A stretch of 64,000 nucleotides of DNA from NCBI GenBank assembly GCA_030613245.1, contig JAUWMI010000017.1, forward strand, positions 1 through 64,000, written 5' to 3'. This document shows positions 44,411 through 53,860 of the stretch, in pieces; the stretch's first letter is position 1, and each line of letters opens with the position of its first letter. The stretch is from Candidatus Sumerlaeota bacterium. Its GTDB lineage: Bacteria; Sumerlaeota; Sumerlaeia; MWCT01; JAUWMI01. The position numbers were made by a program, and so were the translations under genes. The notes below the pieces were generated by a model that worked only from the letters and a program-made list of their open reading frames with translations, was not told the origin of the DNA and searched no databases.

Positions 44411-44533
44411 ATGGATGTTACTTTCTCCATAAAAGAACTGGAATTTATTAGACAACAAGTTTTGCAGGGCATCAGGAGAAAGACAACAACGAGTTGGCTC
44501 CAGGACTGGATGGAAGTCACAGAAAACTCATAG
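44411..44533 (+). CDS. possible 40-residue small protein
   Basis: ATG 44411 opens a 40-codon frame (MDVTFSIKELEFIRQQVLQG... ending TENS). TTGACC-17-TAGTTT could be a promoter, but it sits directly against the start codon and no ribosome site is visible. No family is recognised. It may be chance. Confidence 0.2.
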   Translation: MDVTFSIKELEFIRQQVLQGIRRKTTTSWLQDWMEVTENS

Positions 44534-44606
44534 CGGCTTTTGGGTGGATTCATCAGACCGCAAAGATTTGCAGAAATTTAACAATTCAAAATGAGGGGAT
44601 ACAAAG

Positions 44607-47600
44607 ATGAAGAAGATTAACTCTAACACCGTAAACTTAATTTCCCACTTCAAGACTCTGGCTTTCTCTCTACTTTCTCTGTTTTATCTTTTTCCCTTAA
44701 TATGCCAAGCAGCTGTAATTACCGTCCCGGGAGATTATCCAACAATTCAGTCGGCGATTGATGGTGCAGTTCATGGCGATGAAATTATCGTCTCGCCGGG
44801 CACCTACTATGAGACTGCCAACTTCAATGGCAAAAACATCATCCTTCGCTCTACTGATCCCACAATCCCCTCTGTCGTCGCCAGTACTATCATTGTCGGT
44901 ATAAACAAAAGAGGGGTTATTTTCTCTGGAACCGAACTCACCACCTGTGTCCTCTCTGGTTTTACCATAACCGGTGGCGGTGGTTCTCAAGCAGGAACGG
45001 CTTATGGAATTTTTGGCAACCGCACTCTTGCAACTATTGAGTATAATACAATAACCTCAAATACTTCAGTGAATATATGGGGTGGCTATGCAAGTGCCTA
45101 CGGCATCTACAGTTGTGATGGTATAATCCGATACAACACAATAGCAAACAACTGGGCTGCTTCTGTTATGGGTTCTATGGGGACTGCTTATGGCGGCGGT
45201 GTCTATGGTTGTGGCGGTAATATCCATGATAATGTTATTGCGCACAATTCTTTTTATGCGGACACCGTTTGGCCTGGGAGGGGAGGCAGCTATGGCGGTG
45301 GGCTGGTAGGGGGCCGCGGCACCATCGAGAATAATGTTATCTCGAATAACTATCCAGCGGGACTGTCGGGTTGCGGGGGCAGCACTATCCAGAACAATAC
45401 CATCTATGAGAACTCTAAAGGCATCTCTGGGTGCGACGGCATTATCCAGAACAATATCATCTATGAGAACCGGGGTAGCGGGCTCTACAATTGCGACGGC
45501 ATCATCCAGAACAATATCATCTCGGGTAATTCGGCTGAATTTGGCGGCGGACTCTACGGGTGCGACGGCATTATCCAGAACAATATCATCTCACACAACT
45601 CGGCCACTGGCGAACCTGGAACAACTGGCGGCGGCCTCCGTTCGTGCAACGGCATCATCCAGAACAATATCATTTACGACAACACGGCTGATTATTCTGG
45701 CGGGGGACTGGCCAGTTGTAACGGGACCATCAGAAACTGTATTATCTGGCAAAATAGCGCCCCTATAGGTGCTCAGGCTCAGCTTGATAATTATTGCGCA
45801 ACGCCGTCTTATAGCTGCATCCAAGATTGGGTTGGTGATGAGAGCGGAAATATTTCTGACAACCCTCAACTGGCTGACCCAGTCAATAGCGATTTTCATC
45901 TTCTCCCCAATTCTCCCTGCATTGATGCAGGAGGCACTGTTACCTTAACTCAAGACTTTGAAGGCGACCCGAGACCGTACGATGCTGTCACCTGGGAGTC
46001 TCGTGGTGACGGCTCGGACTTTGACATCGGTCCTGATGAATTCATCGGAGCAGCAGTGCCTACGCCAATACCCACACCCACACCAACGCCGTGTGTGATT
46101 ATGGTGCCGGGTGATTATCCAACAATTCAGGCTGCAATTGATGCGGCCAGACATGGTTGTGAAATCATTGTCTCACCAGGCGTCTACTACGAAAACATCT
46201 ACTTTCATGGAAAAAGCATTATCCTGCGCTCTACTGACCCCACCAGTCCAACCATAGTCGCCAGCACCATCATTGATGGCAACCAGGCCGGATCTGTTGT
46301 TACTTTCTCTGGGACAGAATATCGTACCTGCATGCTCTCCGGCTTCACCATAACCAACGGCAGGACTTATATGGGTGGGGGGATCTTAGGCAACGGTACC
46401 ACGGCTACCATTGAGAACAACAATATAACTAGCAATACAGCTGACGTTGGGTATGCTGGTGGCGGCGGGCTCTACAATTGCGACGGCACCATCCAGTACA
46501 ATACCATCTCGGGCAACTTGGCTGATGGTAGTGGCGGCGGGCTCGTCTGGTGCAACGGAACTATCCAGCACAATACCATCTCCGGCAACTCGGCTGACGA
46601 TGGCGGCGGGCTCTCCCAGTGCGGCGGCACTATCAATAACAATAGAATTTCGGCCAACTTGGCTACGGCCGGTGGCGGTGGACTTAGTTGGTGCTTAGGC
46701 ACTATCCAGAACAATGTCATTTCGGGCAACTCGGCTGGATTCGGCGGTGGGCTCGACAATTGCTGGGCCACCATCCAGAACAATACCATATATGGCAACG
46801 TGGCCTCTTATTCTGGCGGTGGGCTTTATGACTGTACGCGTTGGAGTATGATCAGAAACTGTATTATCTGGCAAAATACCGCTAATTCAGGTGGTGCTCA
46901 ATTTGATGACTGTAACACACCTTCTTATAGTTGTATCCAAGATTGGACAGGCGGTGGGACCGGGAATATCTCTGATAATCCCCAATTAGTTGACCCAGCC
47001 AATGGCGATTTTCATCTGCTTCCCAGTTCGCCTTGCATAGATGCAGGTGGCACTGTTACTTTAACTCAAGACTTTGAAGGGAACCCAAGACCCTGGGATG
47101 GCACGAGTGAAACTCGTGGCGACGGCTCGGATTATGACATCGGCGCTGATGAATACTATATTCCAACGACACACATTACGGAGTATACGTTTGATTTGAG
47201 TGTTGAAGGCTGGTCATTCTTGCCGATAAGCAGCCTTTACTTCTCCGCAGCATCGTCCAGCTATACTGGTGGCCGTATAGGCATAAGTTCAGCAAATGAT
47301 CCAACAAGCCGCCTGGGGATGTGGATTGGCCCAGTGGATATTCCGTACATGGCGGGGAATGTGTACAGGGCGAGGTTTGTAGTCTCCTCAAGTCAAGCCA
47401 CGGCGTCTCAGAATCCGCAGTTCCGCATGCGTTGGGTTCAGGATGAATCTCTCGAGTCTGCAACACAGGTGGTGAACGCCTCAGGAACGTACAGCAACTC
47501 CTTGCCCACTGATCCAACAACAAGTACATACAGCTGCTACTTTGCGCCGATCGTAAGCGGCAACCTGGGAGTTGCATTTGATATGATTGACTTTGACGTG

Positions 47601-48194
47601 AACCAGTATGGGACGCACTATGTGGATTCGGTGACTGTGGAGCGGTTCCCGTTTCCCACACTTGGCACGTTGGTCGAGACGTATGACTCTGCTGGCGACT
47701 TTTCCAACTGGGGATTCGCGACAACCTTTAGCTTTGGTCCAGTTACGTCAGGCGGTGCTGGCACTGGCACGCTCACGCTTTCGTCCAGCCTTGCTAACTC
47801 CAGCAATTATGGATGGTGGCAGTCGAGCGGGAACGCTAATGAGCTGACCTATGTGGCAGATAAGCTCTATCGGGCGACATTCACCCTGAGGTGCGCGACT
47901 GACGCGGCCCGAAACATCATGCCGCAGGTCAGGCTGCGTTGCCAGAATGAAGATGACCAGATGACACAAACCATGGAGCTCAATGGCCAGATCATCGGCC
48001 CAGGTGCAATGCCGGAAGTTAGTGGTACTGACTACGACGTCTACTTCGAGACGCCAACTCTGCCCGGCTCACCAACGACTGGACAGGATGGGTTCTTCGT
48101 GGCGATTGATATGCTTGACTTCGGCTCCTTCTCCGGAAAGGGTGGCACCATCTACATGGATAGCGTCGCGATTGATTATCTCGCGATTCCTTAA
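44607..48194 (+). CDS. large secreted protein with two beta-helix modules and cysteine ladders
   Basis: The 1195-residue protein has a signal peptide (FKTLAFSLLSLFYLFPLICQA). The first beta-helix (~35-480) begins TVPGDYPTIQSAIDGAVHGD; the second (~490-865) repeats this as MVPGDYPTIQAAIDAARHGC after a TPIPTPTPTP linker, showing internal duplication. Rungs have the form C-DG-IIQNN-II-x-NSA with one cysteine each. Each helix closes with RNCIIWQN, YSCIQDW and FDIGPDEF/YDIGADEY. Residues ~870-1195 hold two beta-rich domains similar to those of the 35516-38002 paralog. GAGGGG lies 8 nt before the ATG. Likely surface or extracellular; activity unknown. Confidence 0.87.
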   Translation: MKKINSNTVNLISHFKTLAFSLLSLFYLFPLICQAAVITVPGDYPTIQSAIDGAVHGDEIIVSPGTYYETANFNGKNIILRSTDPTIPSVVASTIIVGINKRGVIFSGTELTTCVLSGFTITGGGGSQAGTAYGIFGNRTLATIEYNTITSNTSVNIWGGYASAYGIYSCDGIIRYNTIANNWAASVMGSMGTAYGGGVYGCGGNIHDNVIAHNSFYADTVWPGRGGSYGGGLVGGRGTIENNVISNNYPAGLSGCGGSTIQNNTIYENSKGISGCDGIIQNNIIYENRGSGLYNCDGIIQNNIISGNSAEFGGGLYGCDGIIQNNIISHNSATGEPGTTGGGLRSCNGIIQNNIIYDNTADYSGGGLASCNGTIRNCIIWQNSAPIGAQAQLDNYCATPSYSCIQDWVGDESGNISDNPQLADPVNSDFHLLPNSPCIDAGGTVTLTQDFEGDPRPYDAVTWESRGDGSDFDIGPDEFIGAAVPTPIPTPTPTPCVIMVPGDYPTIQAAIDAARHGCEIIVSPGVYYENIYFHGKSIILRSTDPTSPTIVASTIIDGNQAGSVVTFSGTEYRTCMLSGFTITNGRTYMGGGILGNGTTATIENNNITSNTADVGYAGGGGLYNCDGTIQYNTISGNLADGSGGGLVWCNGTIQHNTISGNSADDGGGLSQCGGTINNNRISANLATAGGGGLSWCLGTIQNNVISGNSAGFGGGLDNCWATIQNNTIYGNVASYSGGGLYDCTRWSMIRNCIIWQNTANSGGAQFDDCNTPSYSCIQDWTGGGTGNISDNPQLVDPANGDFHLLPSSPCIDAGGTVTLTQDFEGNPRPWDGTSETRGDGSDYDIGADEYYIPTTHITEYTFDLSVEGWSFLPISSLYFSAASSSYTGGRIGISSANDPTSRLGMWIGPVDIPYMAGNVYRARFVVSSSQATASQNPQFRMRWVQDESLESATQVVNASGTYSNSLPTDPTTSTYSCYFAPIVSGNLGVAFDMIDFDVNQYGTHYVDSVTVERFPFPTLGTLVETYDSAGDFSNWGFATTFSFGPVTSGGAGTGTLTLSSSLANSSNYGWWQSSGNANELTYVADKLYRATFTLRCATDAARNIMPQVRLRCQNEDDQMTQTMELNGQIIGPGAMPEVSGTDYDVYFETPTLPGSPTTGQDGFFVAIDMLDFGSFSGKGGTIYMDSVAIDYLAIP

Positions 48195-48251
48195 GTGATA
48201 CCCGACTTTCATCAGGGGCTTTGCAGGATATGGGGCAAAGGCAGGTAGCCG

Positions 48252-48329
48252 GTAGGGGCACGCTGCGGCGTGCCCTTCTCCTTATCCTCTGTGCATAAGA
48301 ATTGCGGCAGGGGCTAAAACCCCTACCGC
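48252..48329. repeat. two GTAGGGGC-type palindromes between convergent genes
   Basis: GTAGGGGCACGCTG/CGGCGTGCCC (48252-48276) and GCGGCAGGGGCTAAAA/CCCCTACCGC (48304-48329) lie between the convergent beta-helix and PAP2 genes and may help end transcription in both directions. Confidence 0.7.
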
Positions 48330-48360
48330 TACGACTTCTCATCCCGCTCTCAATCCCCTG

Positions 48361-49368
48361 TTAGGAACAGTTTTGTTGTAAGGACGCGTCGTCCGCATCC
48401 ACAGAACGTGCAGCACGCCGACGCTCAAACATTTCCTTCACCTTTCCTCCAATCATAAAGAAGAATACTCCGACCACGATCCCCGGTGGTATATCAATGA
48501 GATAATGCGCCTGTATATACACCGTTGACATGTATAAGCTAATAATCATCGGCAAGAAGAACGCAAAGATCCGCTTTTCATACTGGAACGAGCACAGTAA
48601 AATCACGGTGGCCATTGCTACATGCGAACTCGGAAACGCTCCATTCGCAATCTCCCCATAGCGGAAAATAAACTCCATCGCCCAGACAAAAATATAGCCC
48701 TGAAACTCGTTGCTAATCGCTTCAGGAAAATAGTACTTGGGCCCAGAGCACGGGAACGCAATGAAAAAGAGGTAGCAGCTGTACATGGTCAGTGCCGCCT
48801 TGAACAGAAAGCAGTCAAACTCCCTCTTGCGCCCTTTCAAATACAGCGTAAATCCCAGAATCGGGATCAGCAGATAGTAGAAAAAATATGAGAAGTGCAT
48901 GAATTCACTGAACAGCGGATGACTGAACGCATGGTAAAATGCCAGGCTTGGCTGAGACCCGAAGAGCAAAAACTCGGCCCGCTCCAGCAACGGGTCAAGG
49001 TAGGCGAGATTCTTATACGTCGGAATACGCGCATAGAGATCCGCAAACGCCGCAGTGACGTGATTATAATAGAGCGGCGCCAGGAGCTGGTTCAGCATCT
49101 CGGTCTCTTCGTAAAAAAAGATAAACAGAAGCGGTGTGTACCAGTCCCTGAGAAGAAGGAGAAAAGGCTGGCGCGTGTTATGCGTCAGCCTGAGAAAAAC
49201 CAGAATAAAGATAAACAGGCCCACATGGATGAGTACGTATCTGCCAGCATGCACCTGATTCTGGTGAAACACTGCAACCAGAATTCCTACTAGGGCCGTA
49301 TAGGCAAGGTTGAGCACGTCAATCGTGCCAAGTAACTTTCTCTCGGACTTTCCAATCACCCCTGTCAT
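48361..49368 (-). CDS. PAP2-superfamily membrane protein, Aur1/inositol-phosphorylceramide-synthase-like
   Basis: The ~335-residue protein has about six membrane spans. The PAP2 catalytic motifs lie near the C-terminus: GAFPSSHVAMATV (PSxH) and YIQAHYLIDIPPG (HYxxD). The preceding FIAFPCSGPKYYFPEA and long N-terminal part resemble the Aur1-type subgroup rather than small phosphatases. In a ceramide cluster it could transfer a phosphate-linked head group to ceramide or remove phosphate. The SDR stop and this ATG overlap as ATGA (49365-49368), so translation is coupled; a further ATG at 49377 is possible. Confidence 0.8.
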   Translation of the reverse strand: MTGVIGKSERKLLGTIDVLNLAYTALVGILVAVFHQNQVHAGRYVLIHVGLFIFILVFLRLTHNTRQPFLLLLRDWYTPLLFIFFYEETEMLNQLLAPLYYNHVTAAFADLYARIPTYKNLAYLDPLLERAEFLLFGSQPSLAFYHAFSHPLFSEFMHFSYFFYYLLIPILGFTLYLKGRKREFDCFLFKAALTMYSCYLFFIAFPCSGPKYYFPEAISNEFQGYIFVWAMEFIFRYGEIANGAFPSSHVAMATVILLCSFQYEKRIFAFFLPMIISLYMSTVYIQAHYLIDIPPGIVVGVFFFMIGGKVKEMFERRRAARSVDADDASLQQNCS

Positions 49369-50348
49369 GTAAGCCATCCCTGCTCTCTATACCATCTGGC
49401 TGTTATGCGCGCGCCTTCTTCAAACGTTACGGACGCGCGGAACCCCAGCTGCTTCTCAATCTTCTGGGCACTGCAGAGCCAGTATGGCTGCAGGATATCG
49501 CGCAGCTTGTCTCGATTCAGCAGCGCTGGTTTCCCCTTCAGCCGTGCAGCACCTTCTGCCAGTAATGCCCCCACGTAACCCAGTGCAGTTGGAATTCGCA
49601 GTCGCACATAGCGCTTCTCCAGAGCTGCCGCCACAATGCGCACCGCCTCTTTCCACTGATACGGCTGTAAATGCGTAACGAAATACGTCTCGCCAGCAGC
49701 TGCCTCGGCTTCCGCAGCAGCAAGAATGCCCTGAACCAAATCATCTGCGTAAACCAGATTCAAATAACGCTCCCGCCGACCCATCGCAATCATCACGCCA
49801 CGGTTAATCGCCTGGAAGAAAAACAAGATGTCCCGATCGCGTGGCCCGTATACTGCCGATGGCCGAATAATACAATAGGGAATGATTCCACCAGCCTGCC
49901 GCATCAGCTGCTCGGCTTCGTATTTGCTTCGTCCATACGGGGTGATCGGCCTGCAGGGATCTTGCTCTACCAGTGCGGTTAGCGATCCACTTGGCCCTGC
50001 TGCCGCCTGGCTGCTGACCAGCACGAAGCGCTTAAGCGCAACCCGCCCTGCCTCGCACGCTCGGAGAACATTCTCTGTCCCGCGGGTATTCACCGCAAAA
50101 TAGTCGCTCGCGCGCTTCGCCTTCGTGATTCCTGCGCAGTGAAACACATAATCCTGGCCCTCGACTGCCGGCAGCAGCGACTCCTGATCTTCCACGCTTC
50201 CATATGCTAAATGCACCGCCAGATCAGCCAGCCATCGCAAATCACTTGTCCGCCGCACCAGACACGTCACCTCGTAACCACGCGCCACAAGCGCCTCGGC
50301 CAGATGGCTGCCAATAAATCCTGTAGCTCCTGTCACTAACGCTCTCAT
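49365..50348 (-). CDS. NAD(P)-dependent epimerase/dehydratase family, candidate ceramide reductase
   Basis: The ~327-residue extended SDR has Rossmann motif ALVTGATGFIGSHLAEALVA and FVLVSSQAAAG. The catalytic YGRSK lies in ITPYGRSKYEAEQL, followed by IIRPSAVYGPRDRD. General family is certain. In Caulobacter an SDR of this type (CerR) reduces the oxidised ceramide intermediate; here the gene lies directly between bCerS-like and PAP2 genes, which supports that role. ATG 50348 has AGGA 7 nt upstream and starts two residues before the Rossmann strand; a start at 50381 adds an implausible leader. Confidence 0.8.
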   Translation of the reverse strand: MRALVTGATGFIGSHLAEALVARGYEVTCLVRRTSDLRWLADLAVHLAYGSVEDQESLLPAVEGQDYVFHCAGITKAKRASDYFAVNTRGTENVLRACEAGRVALKRFVLVSSQAAAGPSGSLTALVEQDPCRPITPYGRSKYEAEQLMRQAGGIIPYCIIRPSAVYGPRDRDILFFFQAINRGVMIAMGRRERYLNLVYADDLVQGILAAAEAEAAAGETYFVTHLQPYQWKEAVRIVAAALEKRYVRLRIPTALGYVGALLAEGAARLKGKPALLNRDKLRDILQPYWLCSAQKIEKQLGFRASVTFEEGARITARWYREQGWLT

Positions 50349-50393
50349 ACGTTTTCCTGTCAGGAGTTCGGTGATCTCCAACTTGCTTGTACG

Positions 50394-50421
50394 GTAGGGG
50401 CGCGCCGCGGCGTGTCCCTAC
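50394..50421. repeat. GTAGGGGC palindrome containing the bCerS-like stop codon
   Basis: GTAGGGGCGCGCCG/CGGCGTGTCCCTAC. Read on the minus strand its right arm GTAGGGAC supplies the TAG that ends the upstream gene (50418-50420). Confidence 0.85.
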
Positions 50422-51530
50422 AAAGAATAATCGTAAATTCGATACCGCTTGTAGAGCTTCGCCCCAAGGTTCTCCAGTGCGCGGTTCATCATTTCATTAT
50501 CCTCGAGTATCCACGACATCTCTGCTTCATAAAACCCCCGCTCAGGGCCACCCTGAAATATCTTATGATAAAAAAGAATATCAATGCCTTTTTGCCGATA
50601 CTCTTTGATCACCCCCATGGTAATAACGCGCACCTGGTTAATCTTGCGCTGGTACCAGAGCGCCTTAAAAATTCCAAAGGGAAACATCCGACCATTGAGG
50701 CGCTTGAGCACAATATTCCAGTTCGGCAAGGCTAGCAGGAACCCGATCGGTCTACCTTCCATTTCGCCAATAGTCACCAGACGCGGATCAACTATTTTCT
50801 TTAAATCACGCGCCATATACGCAAATTCCTCATCCGTCATAGGCACAAATCCCCAATTTCGCTCCCACGCACTGTTGTAGATCCCGCGGATGACGTTGAC
50901 CTCTTCCTGAAAATGGCGCAGATTCAGCGGACGCAGCACGATCGGGAGTCGCTTTGCCACTCGCCTGGCCAATACGTTGACCCTCTGCTCGTAAAACTCC
51001 CGCGTTACGTAGTAGGCATACAGATCCTTGGCCTTGTGGCATCCGAACGACTCGAGCATCTCTGCATAGTACGGCGGATTATAGGGCATCATAATATAGG
51101 GCGGAAGCTCAAACCCCTCGATCAACAGGCCACACTGCTCGTTCGTTGAAAAGCTCATCGGCCCGCGCATAACCTCCATCCCGCGATCTCGCAGGAACCT
51201 CGCCGCTGCGTCAAGCAGCCGGTGCGCAACTTCCCGCTGCTGCACAGCTTCGAAAAAACCAAAAAATCCCACACGATCCTGGTGGAACTCGTTATGGTTC
51301 CGGTTTATGATTGCAGCTATTCGCCCGGCCGGCTCACCATTCAGCATTGCCAGATACAGTTTCACTTCAGCATGGCGGTAAAAAGGATGATGTCCTGGTG
51401 AGAGTTGCTTCTTCTGATCGCTCAGAAGAGGAGGGACCCACGGGTCCGTGGGGGTATAAATTTTCCACGGGAGTCTGATGAAGCAACGTAGCGCACGCCC
51501 TGTCTCGACTTCCTGAATCTCTACTCCCAT
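50418..51530 (-). CDS. GNAT-fold acyltransferase, bacterial ceramide synthase-like
   Basis: The ~370-residue protein is a large GNAT-like N-acyltransferase. It starts with IQEVETGRALRCFIRLPWKI, then YTPTDPWVPPLLSDQKKQLS, NGEPAGRIAAIINRNHNEF and VGFFGFFEAVQ. A second acyl-CoA-fold half contains IGEMEGRPIGFLLALPN and ITMGVIKEYRQKGIDILFYH. This family is widespread and poorly named; the ceramide synthase bCerS of Caulobacter is a GNAT-type enzyme in a similar neighbourhood. It would N-acylate 3-oxosphinganine. ATG 51530 has AGGA 8 nt upstream; TTG 51593 is less likely. Its stop lies in a palindromic repeat. Confidence 0.7.
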   Translation of the reverse strand: MGVEIQEVETGRALRCFIRLPWKIYTPTDPWVPPLLSDQKKQLSPGHHPFYRHAEVKLYLAMLNGEPAGRIAAIINRNHNEFHQDRVGFFGFFEAVQQREVAHRLLDAAARFLRDRGMEVMRGPMSFSTNEQCGLLIEGFELPPYIMMPYNPPYYAEMLESFGCHKAKDLYAYYVTREFYEQRVNVLARRVAKRLPIVLRPLNLRHFQEEVNVIRGIYNSAWERNWGFVPMTDEEFAYMARDLKKIVDPRLVTIGEMEGRPIGFLLALPNWNIVLKRLNGRMFPFGIFKALWYQRKINQVRVITMGVIKEYRQKGIDILFYHKIFQGGPERGFYEAEMSWILEDNEMMNRALENLGAKLYKRYRIYDYSL

Positions 51531-51703
51531 TGCAGGCGTCCTGATGGCGAAATCCCTCGTCTCGGACGGGGTCGATCGGATGACGTAAGGCAAAGACTCT
51601 GCCTCAAAGCGAGATGAGAATACGCATACCCCCCCTGCGTCATGAATTCCCGGTACTAAACCCGCCTAACTGACGGGCTGACGGGCTCCAAAAATGGCGA
51701 GTA

Positions 51704-52927
51704 TTAGATGATGCCGAGCTCCTTCCCCACCATAGCAAACTTGCCGAGCGCCATGTCCAGGTGCTCATCCGTATGCGTAGCCATGAGACTGACGCGAATC
51801 AGAGCACGGCCCTGGGGCACGGCAGGTGACACCACTGGATTCACGAAAACACCTTCTTCATGCAGCCGCTTCCACATCCCGAATGCAGTCATGTTTTCGC
51901 CGACAACTACTGGAATGATCGGTGTCTCGCTCTTCCCGATGTCATACCCCAATTGCCGAAGACCACCTTGCATCTTGCGGGTGTTATACCACAGCCGCTC
52001 GCGCCGCTCCGGCTCGGTAATGATAATATTCAGCGCGCACAGTACCGCGGCCGCCATTGGCGGGGCTATACTCGCGCTGAAAATCAGTGGCCGCGAATGA
52101 TGCTTCAGATACTGGATGACCTCACTAGTAGAGGCTATAAATCCCCCTATCGAGGCAAGCGACTTGCTGAAGGTCCCCATGATCAAGTCTACGTCAGCGC
52201 TCACCTTGAAGTGCGATGCCGTTCCATTCCCTATCTCCCCCAACACCCCGATAGAGTGTGCGTCGTCTACCATCACCCCAGCCTGATACTTCTTGGCTAG
52301 CCGAACGATCTCGGGTAAATTGGCAATATCCCCCTCCATACTATAAATCCCGTCTATCACGATCAGCTTCCCATTGCCGCCGCATCTGCTCAACACCCGC
52401 TCGAGGTCTTCCATGTTGTTATGATCAAACTTAACCACCTTGCCAAAGCACAAGCGCGTACCGTCTATGATGCTCGCGTGATCCGTCTTGTCAATTATCA
52501 CATAGTCGTCACGTCCAACAACAGCGGCAATAGTCCCCAGATTCGTCTGGAATCCCGTGCTAAAAACCAGTGCCGCTTCTTTATCCACAAATTTCGCCAG
52601 ATGCTCTTCCAGCTCAAGGTGCAGATCAAGTGTGCCGTTTAGAAACCGCGATCCAGCGCACCCAGTACCGTATTTCTTGATGGCATTGATCGCCGCTTCC
52701 TTCACCCGGGGCTCATTCGTTAGCCCCATATAACTATTCGACCCCAGCATCAGCATCTTCTTGCCATGAATATACACCTCGGTATCCTGGGCCGACTCAA
52801 TTGGGCGAAAATAGGGATAATAGCCTATTGCTATCATCTCATCGGCCTTCGTAAATCGGTAGCACTTCTCCAATATCTTCAAAACCGTATCCTCACGCTC
52901 GCACGGCTTCACCTTTTCCGCCTCCAT
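51704..52927 (-). CDS. spt: alpha-oxoamine synthase, serine palmitoyltransferase-like
   Basis: The 407-residue PLP enzyme opens with [40 protein letters not shown] and [20 protein letters not shown], a pattern typical of bacterial serine palmitoyltransferase. [31 protein letters not shown] and the PLP lysine in [14 protein letters not shown] follow. SPT condenses serine with palmitoyl-CoA to 3-oxosphinganine, the first step of sphingolipid synthesis. Related BioF and Kbl share the fold, but the [10 protein letters not shown] start and the neighbours favour SPT. GGGGAG lies 6 nt before the ATG. It heads the minus-strand cluster spt-GNAT-SDR-PAP2. Confidence 0.85.
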   Translation of the reverse strand: MEAEKVKPCEREDTVLKILEKCYRFTKADEMIAIGYYPYFRPIESAQDTEVYIHGKKMLMLGSNSYMGLTNEPRVKEAAINAIKKYGTGCAGSRFLNGTLDLHLELEEHLAKFVDKEAALVFSTGFQTNLGTIAAVVGRDDYVIIDKTDHASIIDGTRLCFGKVVKFDHNNMEDLERVLSRCGGNGKLIVIDGIYSMEGDIANLPEIVRLAKKYQAGVMVDDAHSIGVLGEIGNGTASHFKVSADVDLIMGTFSKSLASIGGFIASTSEVIQYLKHHSRPLIFSASIAPPMAAAVLCALNIIITEPERRERLWYNTRKMQGGLRQLGYDIGKSETPIIPVVVGENMTAFGMWKRLHEEGVFVNPVVSPAVPQGRALIRVSLMATHTDEHLDMALGKFAMVGKELGII

Positions 52928-53387
52928 TTTCGCTCCCCTCTGCTAACGGCTTGTATTCACGAAGTGCTGGACACAATTTCCCGAAGGCTAAGCAAAGCGC
53001 TGCGTGAATACTTTGTTTCGCGACCTTCCGTAACCTCGTGAATACAAAATTGTAAAGTGCAAATTGTAAATATTAAATTCCAAGTTGAAATTCTATTCTC
53101 TATTCACTTTGCATTTTTCAATTTGCCAATACGCGATTAAATGCTCCTAAAAGCTGATTTGCTTTCTCTTCCATTTTAAAATTTCCAATTTCCAATCTTC
53201 AATTTACAATTCGACATTCTTAGAATGTCGCCTAACGGAAGATAATCAACACCATTGTAACCCAACAGCAGCGCTGCCTGGTTGCTCCCGCTCGCCCCAC
53301 ACGCGCACACGGCAGAGCCTCTCTGAGCCCGCACATGCTGCGCCAAGCTGCACCTCAGGGTTAAATGCAACCAGGGTCAGCCTAACG
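52928..53387. repeat. AT-rich repeat region upstream of spt
   Basis: 53043-53215 is built of AATTGTAAATATTAAATT- and AATTTACAATTC-type inverted pieces, the same AT-rich material as inside the elements at 38127 and 42052. An apparent 64-codon minus-strand frame at 53176-53370 has no family match and ends in repeat sequence. No gene is supported. Confidence 0.5.
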
Positions 53388-53663
53388 TCAGGGCTTTTCT
53401 TTGCGTCTCCTTTTCAGGATTCGTCTTGCCTTGGAATGCACACGCCGGCTCCGCCCATACTCCTCAAACCAGTGGAGAATCTCCTTCTCGTAAAACCGGC
53501 GCCACTTCGGCGAAGCGTGAAACCGCCCCTTCATTTCCTCTATGTACCGTCGTGCCGCCTCTCGGAAAAACTCCGACCGCGTCCGGTTCTCTTCCGTCGC
53601 CATCTCATCAATAACCGTGAGGAGCGGCTCGGGCAAAGAGATGTTGATAATTTTGCTTCCCAT
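53388..53663 (-). CDS. ribbon-helix-helix (CopG-type) DNA-binding protein
   Basis: The ~91-residue protein starts MGSKIINISLPEPLLTVIDE, continuing MATEENRTRSEFFREAARRY: a beta strand followed by two helices, the RHH fold, which binds DNA as a dimer. The C-terminal half is strongly basic (SRRVHSKARRILKRRRKEK). RHH proteins of this size are often antitoxins, but no toxin gene is adjacent, so a stand-alone regulator is equally likely. ATG 53663 is preferred over the upstream 53675 start. Confidence 0.75.
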   Translation of the reverse strand: MGSKIINISLPEPLLTVIDEMATEENRTRSEFFREAARRYIEEMKGRFHASPKWRRFYEKEILHWFEEYGRSRRVHSKARRILKRRRKEKP

Positions 53664-53860
53664 TGTTCTACTCACCCGTTACCTTTCCTAATTCTCTTCT
53701 TATAGAAAGTTTAATGAATCCTTGTATAAGACCCTTTCCCTTCCCGTGTCAAGCTGAAAGTCCTTCTTCGCGCTTGTATTTTCTTTGTACTATAAAACGT
53801 AGCACACGCCGTGCTGCCGTAGTTTGCTATTTTGTTGTATGCTCCAGGAATCTGCTCTAC

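Noticed and set aside
53176-53370. 64-codon minus-strand frame downstream of the RHH gene, considered as a toxin partner
   Set aside because: Its C-terminal part is translated AT-rich repeat and no toxin motif is seen.
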